DNA from: Cyprinodon diabolis | Taxonomy: Eukaryota > Chordata > Actinopteri > Cyprinodontiformes > Cyprinodontidae | Reading direction: 5' to 3' | DNA: 64,000 nucleotides | NCBI GenBank assembly: GCA_030533445.1 | Contig: JARPUW010000553.1 | Location: 744,001 to 808,000 of the forward strand | Shown: piece after piece, positions 1-11,600 of the stretch | Layout of the letters: each line of letters starts with the position of its first letter | How positions within the stretch are numbered: position 1 is the stretch's first letter | Program-made: the position numbers and the translations under genes | The notes under the pieces: generated by a model | The model's input: only the letters and a program-made list of their open reading frames with translations | Told to the model about the DNA's origin: nothing | Database searches by the model: none

Positions 1-56
1 TGCTTCTGGAACCTTGAGCATCTGGAGCCTTGAGCTTCTGGAACCTTGAGCTGCTG
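1..56. repeat. Tail of higher-order block C (partial)
   Basis: The first 56 bases match the last 56 bases of the C blocks at 31206-31261, 48384-48439 and 60369-60424. The window therefore opens just before a C-to-A junction, and a further C block probably lies to the left. Confidence 0.7.
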
Positions 57-194
57 GTGCTTCTGGAACCTTGAGCTGCTGGAACCTTGAGCTGCTGGTG
101 CTTCAGGAACCTTGAGCATCTGGAGCCTTGAGCTTCTGGAACCTTGAGCTGCTGGTGCTTCTGGAACCTTGAGCTGCTGGAACCTTGAGCTGCT

Positions 195-1059
195 GCAGCC
201 TTGAGCTGCTGGTGCTTCTGGAACATTGAGCTGCTGGAACCTTGAGCTTCTGGAACCTCTAGCTTCTGGAGCCTTGAGCTGCTGTAACCCTGAGCTGCTG
301 GAACCTTGAGCTGCTGGTGCTTCTGGAACCTTGAGCTGCTGGAACCTTGAGCTGCTGGAACCTTGAGCTGCTGGAACATTGAGCTGCTGGAACTTTGAGT
401 ATCTGGAGCCTTGAGCATCTGGAGCCTTGAGCTGCTGGAACCTTGAGCTTCTGGAACCTTGAGCTGCTGGTGCATCTGGAACCTTGAGCTTCTGGAGCCT
501 TGAGCTTCTGGAACCTTGAGCTGCTGGAGCCTTGAGCTGCTGGTGCTTCTGGAACTTTGAGCTGCTGGAACCTTGAGCTGCTGCAGCCTTGAGCTGCTGG
601 TGCTTCTGGAACATTGAGCTGCTGGAACCTTGAGCTTCTGGAACCTCTAGCTTCTGGAGCCTTGAGCTGCTGTAACCCTGAGCTGCTGGAACCTTGAGCT
701 GCTGGTGCTTCTGGAACCTTGAGCTGCTGGAACCTTGAGCTGCTGGAACATTGAGCTGCTGGAACTTTGAGCATCTGGAGCCTTGAGCATCTGGAGCCTT
801 GAGCTGCTGGAACCTTGACCTTCTGGAACCTTGAGCTGCTGGTGCATCTGGAACATTGAGCATCTGGAGCCTTGAGCTTCTGGAACCTTGAGCTGCTGGA
901 GCCTTGAGTTGCTGGTGCTTCTGGAACTTTGAGCTGCTGGAACCTTGAGCTGCTGCAGCCTTGAGCTGCTGGTGCTTCTGGAACATTGAGCTGCTGGAAC
1001 CTTGAGCTTCTGGAACCTCTAGCTTCTGGAGCCTTGAGCTGCTGTAACCCTGAGCTGCT
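195..1059. repeat. Triple cassette cluster in A1
   Basis: Three copies of a 105-base cassette start at 195, 583 and 955. Each runs in order through a GCAGCC unit, a 25-base unit with ACATT, a GCTTCT unit, a TCTAG unit, an AGCC unit and a GTAACCC unit. Starts are 388 and 372 bases apart, a difference of one 16-base unit. GCAGCC preceded by CT creates a CTGCAG (PstI) site that marks each copy. Confidence 0.85.
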
Positions 1060-4000
1060 GGAACCTTGAGCTGCTGGTGCTGCTGGAACCTTGAGCTGCT
1101 GGAACCTTGAGCTGCTGGTGCTTCTGGAACCTTCAGCTGCTGAAACCTTGAGCTGCTGGAACCTTGAGCTGCTGGTGCTTCTGGAACCTTGAGCATCTGG
1201 AGCCTTGAGCTTCTGGAACCTTGAGCTGCTGGTGCTTCTGGAACCTTGAGCTGCTGGAGCCTTGAGCTGCCGGAACTTTGAGCTGCTGGAGCCTTGAGAT
1301 GCTGGAACCTTGAGCTGCTGGTGCTTCTGGAACCTTGAGCTGCTGGAACCTTGAGCTGCTGGTGCTTCTGGAACCTTGAGCTGCTGGAACCTTGAGCTGC
1401 TGGAACCTTGAGCTGCTGGTGCTTCTGGAACCTTGAGCATCTGGAGCCTTGAGCTTCTGGAACCTTGAGCTGCTGGAGCCTTGAGCTGCTGGTGCTTCTG
1501 GAACCTTGAGCTGCTGGAACCTTGAGCTGCTGGAACCTTGAGCTGCTGGAACCTTGAGCTGCTGGTGCTTCTGGAACCTTGAGCTGCTGGAACCTTGAGC
1601 TGCTGGAACCTTCAGCTGCTGGTGCTTCTGGAACCTTGAGCATCTGGAGCCTTGAGCTTCTGGAACCTTGAGCTGCTGGAGCCTTGAGCTGCTGGTGCTT
1701 CTGGAACCTTGAGCTGCTGGAACCTTGAGCTGCTGGAACCTTGAGCTGCTGGTGCTTCTGGAACCTTGAGCTGCTGGAACCTTGAGCTGCTGGTGCTTCT
1801 GGAACCTTGAGCATATGGAGCCTTGAGCTTCTGGAACCTTGAGCTGCTGGTGCTTCTGGAACCTTGAGCTGCTGGAACCTTGAGCTGCTGGTGCTTCTGG
1901 AACCTTGAGCATGTGGAGCCTTGAGCTACTGGAACCTTGAGCTGCTGGTGCTTCTGGAACCTTGAGCTGCTGGAACCTTGAGCTGCTGGTGCTTCTGGAA
2001 CCTTGAGAATCTGGAGCCTTGAGCTTCTGGAACCTTGGGCTGCTGGAGCCTTAAGCTGCTGGCGCTTCTGGAACCTTGAGCTGCTGGAACCTTGAGCTGC
2101 TGGAACTTTGAGCATCTGGAGCCTTGGGCATCTGGAGCCTTGAGCTGCTGGACCCTTGAGCTTCTGGAACCTTGAGCTGCTGGTGCTTCTGGAACCTTGA
2201 GCATCTGGAACCTTGAGCTGCTGGAACCTTGAGCTGCTGGAACCTTGAAGTGCTGGTGCTTCTGGAACCTTGAGCATCTGGAGCCTTGAGCTTCTGGAAC
2301 CTTGAGCTGCTGGTGCTTCTGGAACCTTGAGCTGCTGGAACCTTGAGCTGCTGGTGCTTCTGGAACCTTGAGCATCTGGAGCCTTGAGCTTCTGGAACCT
2401 TGAGCTGCTGGAACCTTGAGCTGCTGGTGCTTCTGGAACCTTGAGCATGTGGAGCCTTGAGCTACTGGAACCTTGAGCTGCTGGTGCTTCTGGAACCTTG
2501 AGCTGCTGGAACCTTGAGCTGCTGGAACCTTGAGCTGCTGGTGCTTCTGGAACCTTGAGAATCTGGAGCCTTGAGCTTCTGGAACCTTGGGCTGCTGGAG
2601 CCTTAAGCTGCTGGCGCTTCTGGAACCTTGAGCTGTTGGAACCTTGAGCTGCTGGAACCTTGAGCTGCTGGTGCTTCTGGAACCTTGAGCTGCTGGAACC
2701 TTGAGCTGCTGGAACCTTGAGCTGCTGGTGCTTCTGGAACCTTGAGAATCTGGAGCCTTGAGCTTCTGGAACCTTGGGCTGCTGGAGCCTTAAGCTGCTG
2801 GCGCTTCTGGAACCTTGAGCTGCTGGAACCTTGAGCTGCTGGAACCTTGAGCTGCTGGTGCTTCTGGAACCTTGAGCTGCTGGAACCTTGAGCTGCTGGT
2901 GCTTCTGGAACCTTGAGCTGCTGGAACCTTGAGCTGCTGGTGGTTCTGGAACCTTGAGCATCTGGAGCCTTGAGCTTCTGGAACCTTGAGCTGCTGGAGC
3001 CTTGAGCTGCTGGTGCTTCTGGAACCTTGAGCTGCTGGAACCTTGAGCTGCTGGAACATTGAGCTGCTGGAACTTTGAGCATCTGGAGCCTTGAGCATCT
3101 GGAGCCTTGAGCTGCTGGAACCTTGAGCTTCTGGAACCTTGAGCTGCTGGTGCATCTGGAACCTTGAGCATCTGGAGCCTTGAGCTTCTGGAACCTTGAG
3201 CTGCTGGAGCCTTGAGCTGCTGGTGCTTCTGGAACCTTGAGCTGCTGGAACCTTGAGCTGCTGGTGCTTCTGGAACCTTGAGCTGCTGGAACCTTGAGCT
3301 GCTGGTGCTTCTGGAACCTTGAGCATCTGGAGCATTGAGCTTCTGGAACCTTGAGCTGCTGGAGCCTTGAGCTGCTGGTGCTTCTGGAACCTTGAGCTGC
3401 TGGAGCCTTGAGCTGCTGGAACCTTGAGCTGCTGGTGTTTCTGGAACCTTGAGCTGCTGGAACCTTGAGCTGCTGGTGCTTCTGGAACCTTGAGCTGCTG
3501 GTGCTTCTTGAACCTTGAGCTTCTGGAACCTTGAGCTGCTGGTGCTTCTTGAACCTTGAGCTGCTGGAACCTTGAGCTGCTGGAACCTTGAGCTGCTGGT
3601 GCTTCTGGAACCTTCAGCTGCTGAAACCTTGAGCTGCTGGAACCTTGAGCTGCTGGTGCTTCTGGAACCTTGAGCATCTGGAGCCTTGAGCTTCTGGAAC
3701 CTTGAGCTGCTGGTGCTTCTGGAACCTTGAGCTGCTGGAGCCTTGAGCTGCCGGAACTTTGAGCTGCTGGAGCCTTGAGATGCTGGAACCTTGAGCTGCT
3801 GGTGCTTCTGGAACCTTGAGCTGCTGGAACCTTGAGCTGCTGGTGCTTCTGGAACCTTGAGCTGCTGGAACCTTGAGCTGCTGGAACCTTGAGCTGCTGG
3901 TGCTTCTGGAACCTTGAGCATCTGGAGCCTTGAGCTTCTGGAACCTTGAGCTGCTGGAGCCTTGAGCTGCTGGTGCTTCTGGAACCTTGAGCTGCTGGAA

Positions 4001-4214
4001 CCTTGAGCTGCTGGAACCTTGAGCTGCTGGAACCTTGAGCTGCTGGTGCTTCTGGAACCTTGAGCATCTGGAGCCTTGAGCTTCTGGAACCTTGAGCTGC
4101 TGGAGCCTTGAGCTGCTGGTGCTTCTGGAACCTTGAGAATCTGGAGCCTTGAGCTTCTGGAACCTTGGGCTGCTGGAGCCTTAAGCTGCTGGCGCTTCTG
4201 GAACCTTGAGCTGC
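306..4214. repeat. Left copy of the 4.1-kb duplication inside A1
   Basis: This stretch recurs at 4621-8360. The offset is 4,315 for the first 300 or so bases, 4,162 for most of the length, and 4,146 from about 3030 on. The steps correspond to about 153 bases missing from the right copy near 4925, including one cassette, and to one 16-base unit missing near 7190. A2 and A3 match this left copy without those gaps, so it looks like the older form. Confidence 0.85.
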
Positions 4215-4620
4215 TGGAACCTTGAGCTGCTGGTGCTTCTGGAACCTTTAGCATGTGGAGCCTTGAGCTACTGGAACCTTGAGCTGCTGGTGCTTCTGGA
4301 ACCTTGAGCTGCTGGAACTTTGAGCTGCTGGAACCTTGAGCTGCTGGTGCTTCTGGAACCTTGAGAATCTGGAGCCTTGAGCTTCTGGAACCTTGGGCTG
4401 CTGGAGCCTTGAGCTGCTGGCGCTTCTGGAACCTTGAGCTGCTGGAACCTTGAGCTGCTGGAACCTTGAGCTGCTGGTGCTTCTGGAACCTTGAGCTGCT
4501 GGAACCTTGAGCTGCTGGTGCTTCTGGAACCTTGAGCTGCTGGAACCTTGAGCTGCTGGTGGTTCTGGAACCTTGAGCATCTGGAGCCTTGAGCTTCTGG
4601 AACCTTGAGCTGCTGGAGCC
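4215..4620. repeat. Segment between the two A1 duplicates, resembling D
   Basis: About 400 bases separate the two copies of the A1 duplication and are absent from A2. The variant order, beginning with GCATGTGGAGCC and CTACT, then an ACTTT unit, a GAATCT unit and a GGGCTGCT unit, closely matches the start of block D near 16327-16500. This suggests the duplicated DNA was joined through, or copied from, D-type sequence. The match was made by eye over roughly 200 bases. Confidence 0.6.
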
Positions 4621-7600
4621 TTGAGCTGCTGGTGCTTCTGGAACCTTGAGCTGCTGGAACCTTGAGCTGCTGGAACCTTGAGCTGCTGGAACATTGAGCT
4701 GCTGGAACTTTGAGTATCTGGAGCCTTGAGCATCTGGAGCCTTGAGCTGCTGGAACCTTGAGCTTCTGGAACCTTGAGCTGCTGGTGCATCTGGAACCTT
4801 GAGCTTCTGGAGCCTTGAGCTTCTGGAACCTTGAGCTGCTGGAGCCTTGAGCTGCTGGTGCTTCTGGAACTTTGAGCTGCTGGAACCTTGAGCTGCTGCA
4901 GCCTTGAGCTGCTGGTGCTTCTGGAACCTTGAGCATCTGGAGCCTTGAGCATCTGGAGCCTTGAGCTGCTGGAACCTTGACCTTCTGGAACCTTGAGCTG
5001 CTGGTGCATCTGGAACATTGAGCATCTGGAGCCTTGAGCTTCTGGAACCTTGAGCTGCTGGAGCCTTGAGTTGCTGGTGCTTCTGGAACTTTGAGCTGCT
5101 GGAACCTTGAGCTGCTGCAGCCTTGAGCTGCTGGTGCTTCTGGAACATTGAGCTGCTGGAACCTTGAGCTTCTGGAACCTCTAGCTTCTGGAGCCTTGAG
5201 CTGCTGTAACCCTGAGCTGCTGGAACCTTGAGCTGCTGGTGCTGCTGGAACCTTGAGCTGCTGGAACCTTGAGCTGCTGGTGCTTCTGGAACCTTCAGCT
5301 GCTGAAACCTTGAGCTGCTGGAACCTTGAGCTGCTGGTGCTTCTGGAACCTTGAGCATCTGGAGCCTTGAGCTTCTGGAACCTTGAGCTGCTGGTGCTTC
5401 TGGAACCTTGAGCTGCTGGAGCCTTGAGCTGCCGGAACTTTGAGCTGCTGGAGCCTTGAGATGCTGGAACCTTGAGCTGCTGGTGCTTCTGGAACCTTGA
5501 GCTGCTGGAACCTTGAGCTGCTGGTGCTTCTGGAACCTTGAGCTGCTGGAACCTTGAGCTGCTGGAACCTTGAGCTGCTGGTGCTTCTGGAACCTTGAGC
5601 ATCTGGAGCCTTGAGCTTCTGGAACCTTGAGCTGCTGGAGCCTTGAGCTGCTGGTGCTTCTGGAACCTTGAGCTGCTGGAACCTTGAGCTGCTGGAACCT
5701 TGAGCTGCTGGAACCTTGAGCTGCTGGTGCTTCTGGAACCTTGAGCTGCTGGAACCTTGAGCTGCTGGAACCTTCAGCTGCTGGTGCTTCTGGAACCTTG
5801 AGCATCTGGAGCCTTGAGCTTCTGGAACCTTGAGCTGCTGGAGCCTTGAGCTGCTGGTGCTTCTGGAACCTTGAGCTGCTGGAACCTTGAGCTGCTGGAA
5901 CCTTGAGCTGCTGGTGCTTCTGGAACCTTGAGCTGCTGGAACCTTGAGCTGCTGGTGCTTCTGGAACCTTGAGCATATGGAGCCTTGAGCTTCTGGAACC
6001 TTGAGCTGCTGGTGCTTCTGGAACCTTGAGCTGCTGGAACCTTGAGCTGCTGGTGCTTCTGGAACCTTGAGCATGTGGAGCCTTGAGCTACTGGAACCTT
6101 GAGCTGCTGGTGCTTCTGGAACCTTGAGCTGCTGGAACCTTGAGCTGCTGGTGCTTCTGGAACCTTGAGAATCTGGAGCCTTGAGCTTCTGGAACCTTGG
6201 GCTGCTGGAGCCTTAAGCTGCTGGCGCTTCTGGAACCTTGAGCTGCTGGAACCTTGAGCTGCTGGAACTTTGAGCATCTGGAGCCTTGGGCATCTGGAGC
6301 CTTGAGCTGCTGGACCCTTGAGCTTCTGGAACCTTGAGCTGCTGGTGCTTCTGGAACCTTGAGCATCTGGAACCTTGAGCTGCTGGAACCTTGAGCTGCT
6401 GGAACCTTGAAGTGCTGGTGCTTCTGGAACCTTGAGCATCTGGAGCCTTGAGCTTCTGGAACCTTGAGCTGCTGGTGCTTCTGGAACCTTGAGCTGCTGG
6501 AACCTTGAGCTGCTGGTGCTTCTGGAACCTTGAGCATCTGGAGCCTTGAGCTTCTGGAACCTTGAGCTGCTGGAACCTTGAGCTGCTGGTGCTTCTGGAA
6601 CCTTGAGCATGTGGAGCCTTGAGCTACTGGAACCTTGAGCTGCTGGTGCTTCTGGAACCTTGAGCTGCTGGAACCTTGAGCTGCTGGAACCTTGAGCTGC
6701 TGGTGCTTCTGGAACCTTGAGAATCTGGAGCCTTGAGCTTCTGGAACCTTGGGCTGCTGGAGCCTTAAGCTGCTGGCGCTTCTGGAACCTTGAGCTGTTG
6801 GAACCTTGAGCTGCTGGAACCTTGAGCTGCTGGTGCTTCTGGAACCTTGAGCTGCTGGAACCTTGAGCTGCTGGAACCTTGAGCTGCTGGTGCTTCTGGA
6901 ACCTTGAGAATCTGGAGCCTTGAGCTTCTGGAACCTTGGGCTGCTGGAGCCTTAAGCTGCTGGCGCTTCTGGAACCTTGAGCTGCTGGAACCTTGAGCTG
7001 CTGGAACCTTGAGCTGCTGGTGCTTCTGGAACCTTGAGCTGCTGGAACCTTGAGCTGCTGGTGCTTCTGGAACCTTGAGCTGCTGGAACCTTGAGCTGCT
7101 GGTGGTTCTGGAACCTTGAGCATCTGGAGCCTTGAGCTTCTGGAACCTTGAGCTGCTGGAGCCTTGAGCTGCTGGTGCTTCTGGAACCTTGAGCTGCTGG
7201 AACATTGAGCTGCTGGAACTTTGAGCATCTGGAGCCTTGAGCATCTGGAGCCTTGAGCTGCTGGAACCTTGAGCTTCTGGAACCTTGAGCTGCTGGTGCA
7301 TCTGGAACCTTGAGCATCTGGAGCCTTGAGCTTCTGGAACCTTGAGCTGCTGGAGCCTTGAGCTGCTGGTGCTTCTGGAACCTTGAGCTGCTGGAACCTT
7401 GAGCTGCTGGTGCTTCTGGAACCTTGAGCTGCTGGAACCTTGAGCTGCTGGTGCTTCTGGAACCTTGAGCATCTGGAGCATTGAGCTTCTGGAACCTTGA
7501 GCTGCTGGAGCCTTGAGCTGCTGGTGCTTCTGGAACCTTGAGCTGCTGGAGCCTTGAGCTGCTGGAACCTTGAGCTGCTGGTGTTTCTGGAACCTTGAGC

Positions 7601-8360
7601 TGCTGGAACCTTGAGCTGCTGGTGCTTCTGGAACCTTGAGCTGCTGGTGCTTCTTGAACCTTGAGCTTCTGGAACCTTGAGCTGCTGGTGCTTCTTGAAC
7701 CTTGAGCTGCTGGAACCTTGAGCTGCTGGAACCTTGAGCTGCTGGTGCTTCTGGAACCTTCAGCTGCTGAAACCTTGAGCTGCTGGAACCTTGAGCTGCT
7801 GGTGCTTCTGGAACCTTGAGCATCTGGAGCCTTGAGCTTCTGGAACCTTGAGCTGCTGGTGCTTCTGGAACCTTGAGCTGCTGGAGCCTTGAGCTGCCGG
7901 AACTTTGAGCTGCTGGAGCCTTGAGATGCTGGAACCTTGAGCTGCTGGTGCTTCTGGAACCTTGAGCTGCTGGAACCTTGAGCTGCTGGTGCTTCTGGAA
8001 CCTTGAGCTGCTGGAACCTTGAGCTGCTGGAACCTTGAGCTGCTGGTGCTTCTGGAACCTTGAGCATCTGGAGCCTTGAGCTTCTGGAACCTTGAGCTGC
8101 TGGAGCCTTGAGCTGCTGGTGCTTCTGGAACCTTGAGCTGCTGGAACCTTGAGCTGCTGGAACCTTGAGCTGCTGGAACCTTGAGCTGCTGGTGCTTCTG
8201 GAACCTTGAGCATCTGGAGCCTTGAGCTTCTGGAACCTTGAGCTGCTGGAGCCTTGAGCTGCTGGTGCTTCTGGAACCTTGAGAATCTGGAGCCTTGAGC
8301 TTCTGGAACCTTGGGCTGCTGGAGCCTTAAGCTGCTGGCGCTTCTGGAACCTTGAGCTGC
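4621..8360. repeat. Right copy of the 4.1-kb duplication inside A1
   Basis: This is the second copy of 306-4214. It lacks about 153 bases near 4925, where a TCTAG/GTAACCC cassette sits in the left copy, and one 16-base unit near 7190. Apart from those two losses the variant order is the same, including ATATGG near 5973, TTAAG units near 6212, 6767 and 6954, and TTCTTGAACC units near 7650-7700. Near-identity implies a recent duplication. Confidence 0.85.
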
Positions 8361-8609
8361 TGGAACCTTGAGCTGCTGGAACCTTGAGCTGCTGGTGCTT
8401 CTGGAACCTTGAGCTGCTGGAACCTTGAGCTGCTGGTGCTTCTGGAACCTTGAGCTGCTGGAACCTTGAGCTGCTGGTGCTTCTGGAACCTTGAGCATAT
8501 GGAGCCTTGAGCTTCTGGAACCTTGAGCTGCTGGTGCTTCTGGAACCTTGAGCTGCTGGAACCTTGAGCTGCTGGTGCTTCTGGAACCTTGAGCATGTGG
8601 AGCCTTGAG

Positions 8610-11600
8610 CTACTGGAACCTTGAGCTGCTGGTGCTTCTGGAACCTTGAGCTGCTGGAACCTTGAGCTGCTGGTGCTTCTGGAACCTTGAGCATGTGGAG
8701 CCTTGAGCTACTGGAACCTTGAGCTGCTGGTGCTTCTGGAACCTTGAGCTGCTGGAACCTTGAGCTGCTGGTGCTTCTGGAACCTTGAGAATCTGGAGCC
8801 TTGAGCTTCTGGAACCTTGGGCTGCTGGAGCCTTAAGCTGCTGGCGCTTCTGGAACCTTGAGCTGCTGGAACCTTGAGCTGCTGGAACTTTGAGCATCTG
8901 GAGCCTTGGGCATCTGGAGCCTTGAGCTGCTGGACCCTTGAGCTTCTGGAACCTTGAGCTGCTGGTGCTTCTGGAACCTTGAGCATCTGGAACCTTGAGC
9001 TGCTGGAACCTTGAGCTGCTGGAACCTTGAAGTGCTGGTGCTTCTGGAACCTTGAGCATCTGGAGCCTTGAGCTTCTGGAACCTTGAGCTGCTGGTGCTT
9101 CTGGAACCTTGAGCTGCTGGAACCTTGAGCTGCTGGTGCTTCTGGAACCTTGAGCATCTGGAGCCTTGAGCTTCTGGAACCTTGAGCTGCTGGAACCTTG
9201 AGCTGCTGGTGCTTCTGGAACCTTGAGCATGTGGAGCATTGAGCTACTGGAACCTTGAGCTGCTGGTGCTTCTGGAACCTTGAGCTGCTGGAACCTTGAG
9301 CTGCTGGAACCTTGAGCTGCTGGTGCTTCTGGAACCTTGAGAATCTGGAGCCTTGAGCTTCTGGAACCTTGGGCTGCTGGAGCCTTAAGCTGCTGGCGCT
9401 TCTGGAACCTTGAGCTGCTGGAACCTTGAGCTGCTGGTGCTTCTGGAACCTTGAGCTGCTGGAACCTTGAGCTGCTGGAACCTTGAGCTGCTGGTGCTTC
9501 TGGAACCTTGAGAATCTGGAGCCTTGAGCTTCTGGAACCTTGGGCTGCTGGAGCCTTAAGCTGCTGGCGCTTCTGGAACCTTGAGCTGCTGGAACCTTGA
9601 GCTGCTGGAACCTTGAGCTGCTGGTGCTTCTGGAACCTTGAGCTGCTGGAACCTTGAGCTGCTGGTGCTTCTGGAACCTTGAGCTGCTGGAACCTTGAGC
9701 TGCTGGTGGTTCTGGAACCTTGAGCATCTGGAGCCTTGAGCTTCTGGAACCTTGAGCTGCTGGAGCCTTGAGCTGCTGGTGCTTCTGGAACCTTGAGCTG
9801 CTGGAACCTTGAGCTGCTGGAACATTGAGCTGCTGGAACTTTGAGCATCTGGAGCCTTGAGCATCTGGAGCCTTGAGCTGCTGGAACCTTGAGCTTCTGG
9901 AACCTTGAGCTGCTGGTGCATCTGGAACCTTGAGCATCTGGAGCCTTGAGCTTCTGGAACCTTGAGCTGCTGGAGCCTTGAGCTGCTGGTGCTTCTGGAA
10001 CCTTGAGCTGCTGGAACCTTGAGCTGCTGGTGCTTCTGGAACCTTGAGCTGCTGGAACCTTGAGCTGCTGGTGCTTCTGGAACCTTGAGCATCTGGAGCA
10101 TTGAGCTTCTGGAACCTTGAGCTGCTGGAGCCTTGAGCTGCTGGTGCTTCTGGAACCTTGAGCTGCTGGAGCCTTGAGCTGCTGGAACCTTGAGCTGCTG
10201 GTGTTTCTGGAACCTTGAGCTGCTGGAACCTTGAGCTGCTGGTGCTTCTGGAACCTTGAGCTGCTGGTGCTTCTTGAACCTTGAGCTTCTGGAACCTTGA
10301 GCTGCTGGTGCTTCTTGAACCTTGAGCTGCTGGAACCTTGAGCTGCTGGAACCTTGAGCTGCTGGTGCTTCTGGAACCTTGAGCATCTGGTGCCTTGAGC
10401 TTCTGGAACCTTGAGCTGCTGGTGCTTCTGGAACCTTGAGCTGCTGGAACCTTGAGCTGCTGGAACCTTGAGCTGCTGATGCTTCTGGAACCTTGAGCTT
10501 CTGGAGCCTTGAGCTTCTGGAACCTTGAGCTGCTGGAACCTTGAGCTGCTGGTGCTTCTGGAACCTTGAGCATCTGGAGCCTTGAGCTTCTGGAACCTTG
10601 AGCTGCTGGTGCTTCTGGAACCTTGAGCTGCTGGAACCTTGAGCTGCTGGAACCTTGAGCTGCTGGAGCCTTGAGCTGCTGGAACCTTGAGCTGATGGTG
10701 CTTCTGGAACCTTGAGCTGCTGGAACCTTGAGCTGCTGGTGCTTCTGGAACCTTGAGCTGCTGGAACCTTGAGCTGCTGGAACCTTGAGCTGCTGGTGCT
10801 TCTGGAACCTTGAGCATCTGGAGCCTTGAGCTTCTGGAACCTTGAGCTGCTGGAGCCTTGAGCTGCTGGCGCTTCTGGAACCTTGAGCTGCTGGAGCCTT
10901 GAGCTGCTGGTGCTTCTGGAACCTTGAGCTGCTGGAGCCTTGAGCTTCTGGAACCTTGAGCTGCTGGTGCATCTGGAACCTTGAGCATCTGGAACCTTGA
11001 GCTGCTGGAACCTTGAGCTGCTGGAACCTTGAGCTGCTGGTGCTTCTGGAACCTTGAGCATCTGGAGCCTTGAGCTTCTGGAACCTTGAGCTGCTGGTGC
11101 TTCTGGAACCTTGAGCTGCTGGAACCTTGAGCTGCTGGTGCTTCTGGAACCTTGAGCATCTGGAGCCTTGAGCTTCTGGAACCTTGAGCTGCTGGTGCTT
11201 CTGGAACCTTGAGCATCTGGAGCCTTGAGCTTCTGGAACCTTGAGCTGCTGGAACCTTGAGCTGCTGGTGCTTCTGGAACCTTGAGCATGTGGAGCCTTG
11301 AGCTACTGGAACCTTGAGCTGCTGGTGCTTCTGGAACCTTGAGCTGCTGGAACCTTGAGCTGCTGGAACGTTGAGCTGCTGGTGCTTCTGGAACCTTGAG
11401 AATCTGGAGCCTTGAGCTGCTGGTGCTTCTGGAACCTTGAGCTGCTGGAACCTTGAGCTGCTGGTGCTTCTGGAACCTTGAGCTGCTGGAGCCTTGAGCT
11501 TCTGGAACCTTGAGCTGCTGGAGCCTTGAGCTGCTGGTGCTTCTGGAACCTTGAGCTGCTGGAACCTTGAGCTGCTGGTGCTTCTGGAACCTTGAGCTGC

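Larger units (their letters stand above)
57..9395. repeat. Higher-order block A1 (9.3 kb, with internal duplication)
   Basis: A1 matches A2 (31262-36454) at an offset of 31,205 up to about 4214, then at 27,059 from about 8327 on. The difference, 4,146 bases, equals an internal duplication found only here. A1 opens with a triple cluster of the TCTAG/GTAACCC cassette. It then has long runs of TTAAG, CTACT and GGGCTGCT variants, with one further cassette at about 5117-5221. Where A2 carries private substitutions (31462 and 32802), A1 has the canonical base and agrees with A3. Block edges are placed from where copies stop matching and carry an uncertainty of about 50 bases. Confidence 0.85.

Noticed and set aside
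2936..2943. GCTGGTGG, the E. coli Chi octamer, here and in other units with GGTGGTTCT
   Set aside because: It arises from a one-base change in the 9-base piece and the DNA does not look bacterial, so a Chi role is not supported.
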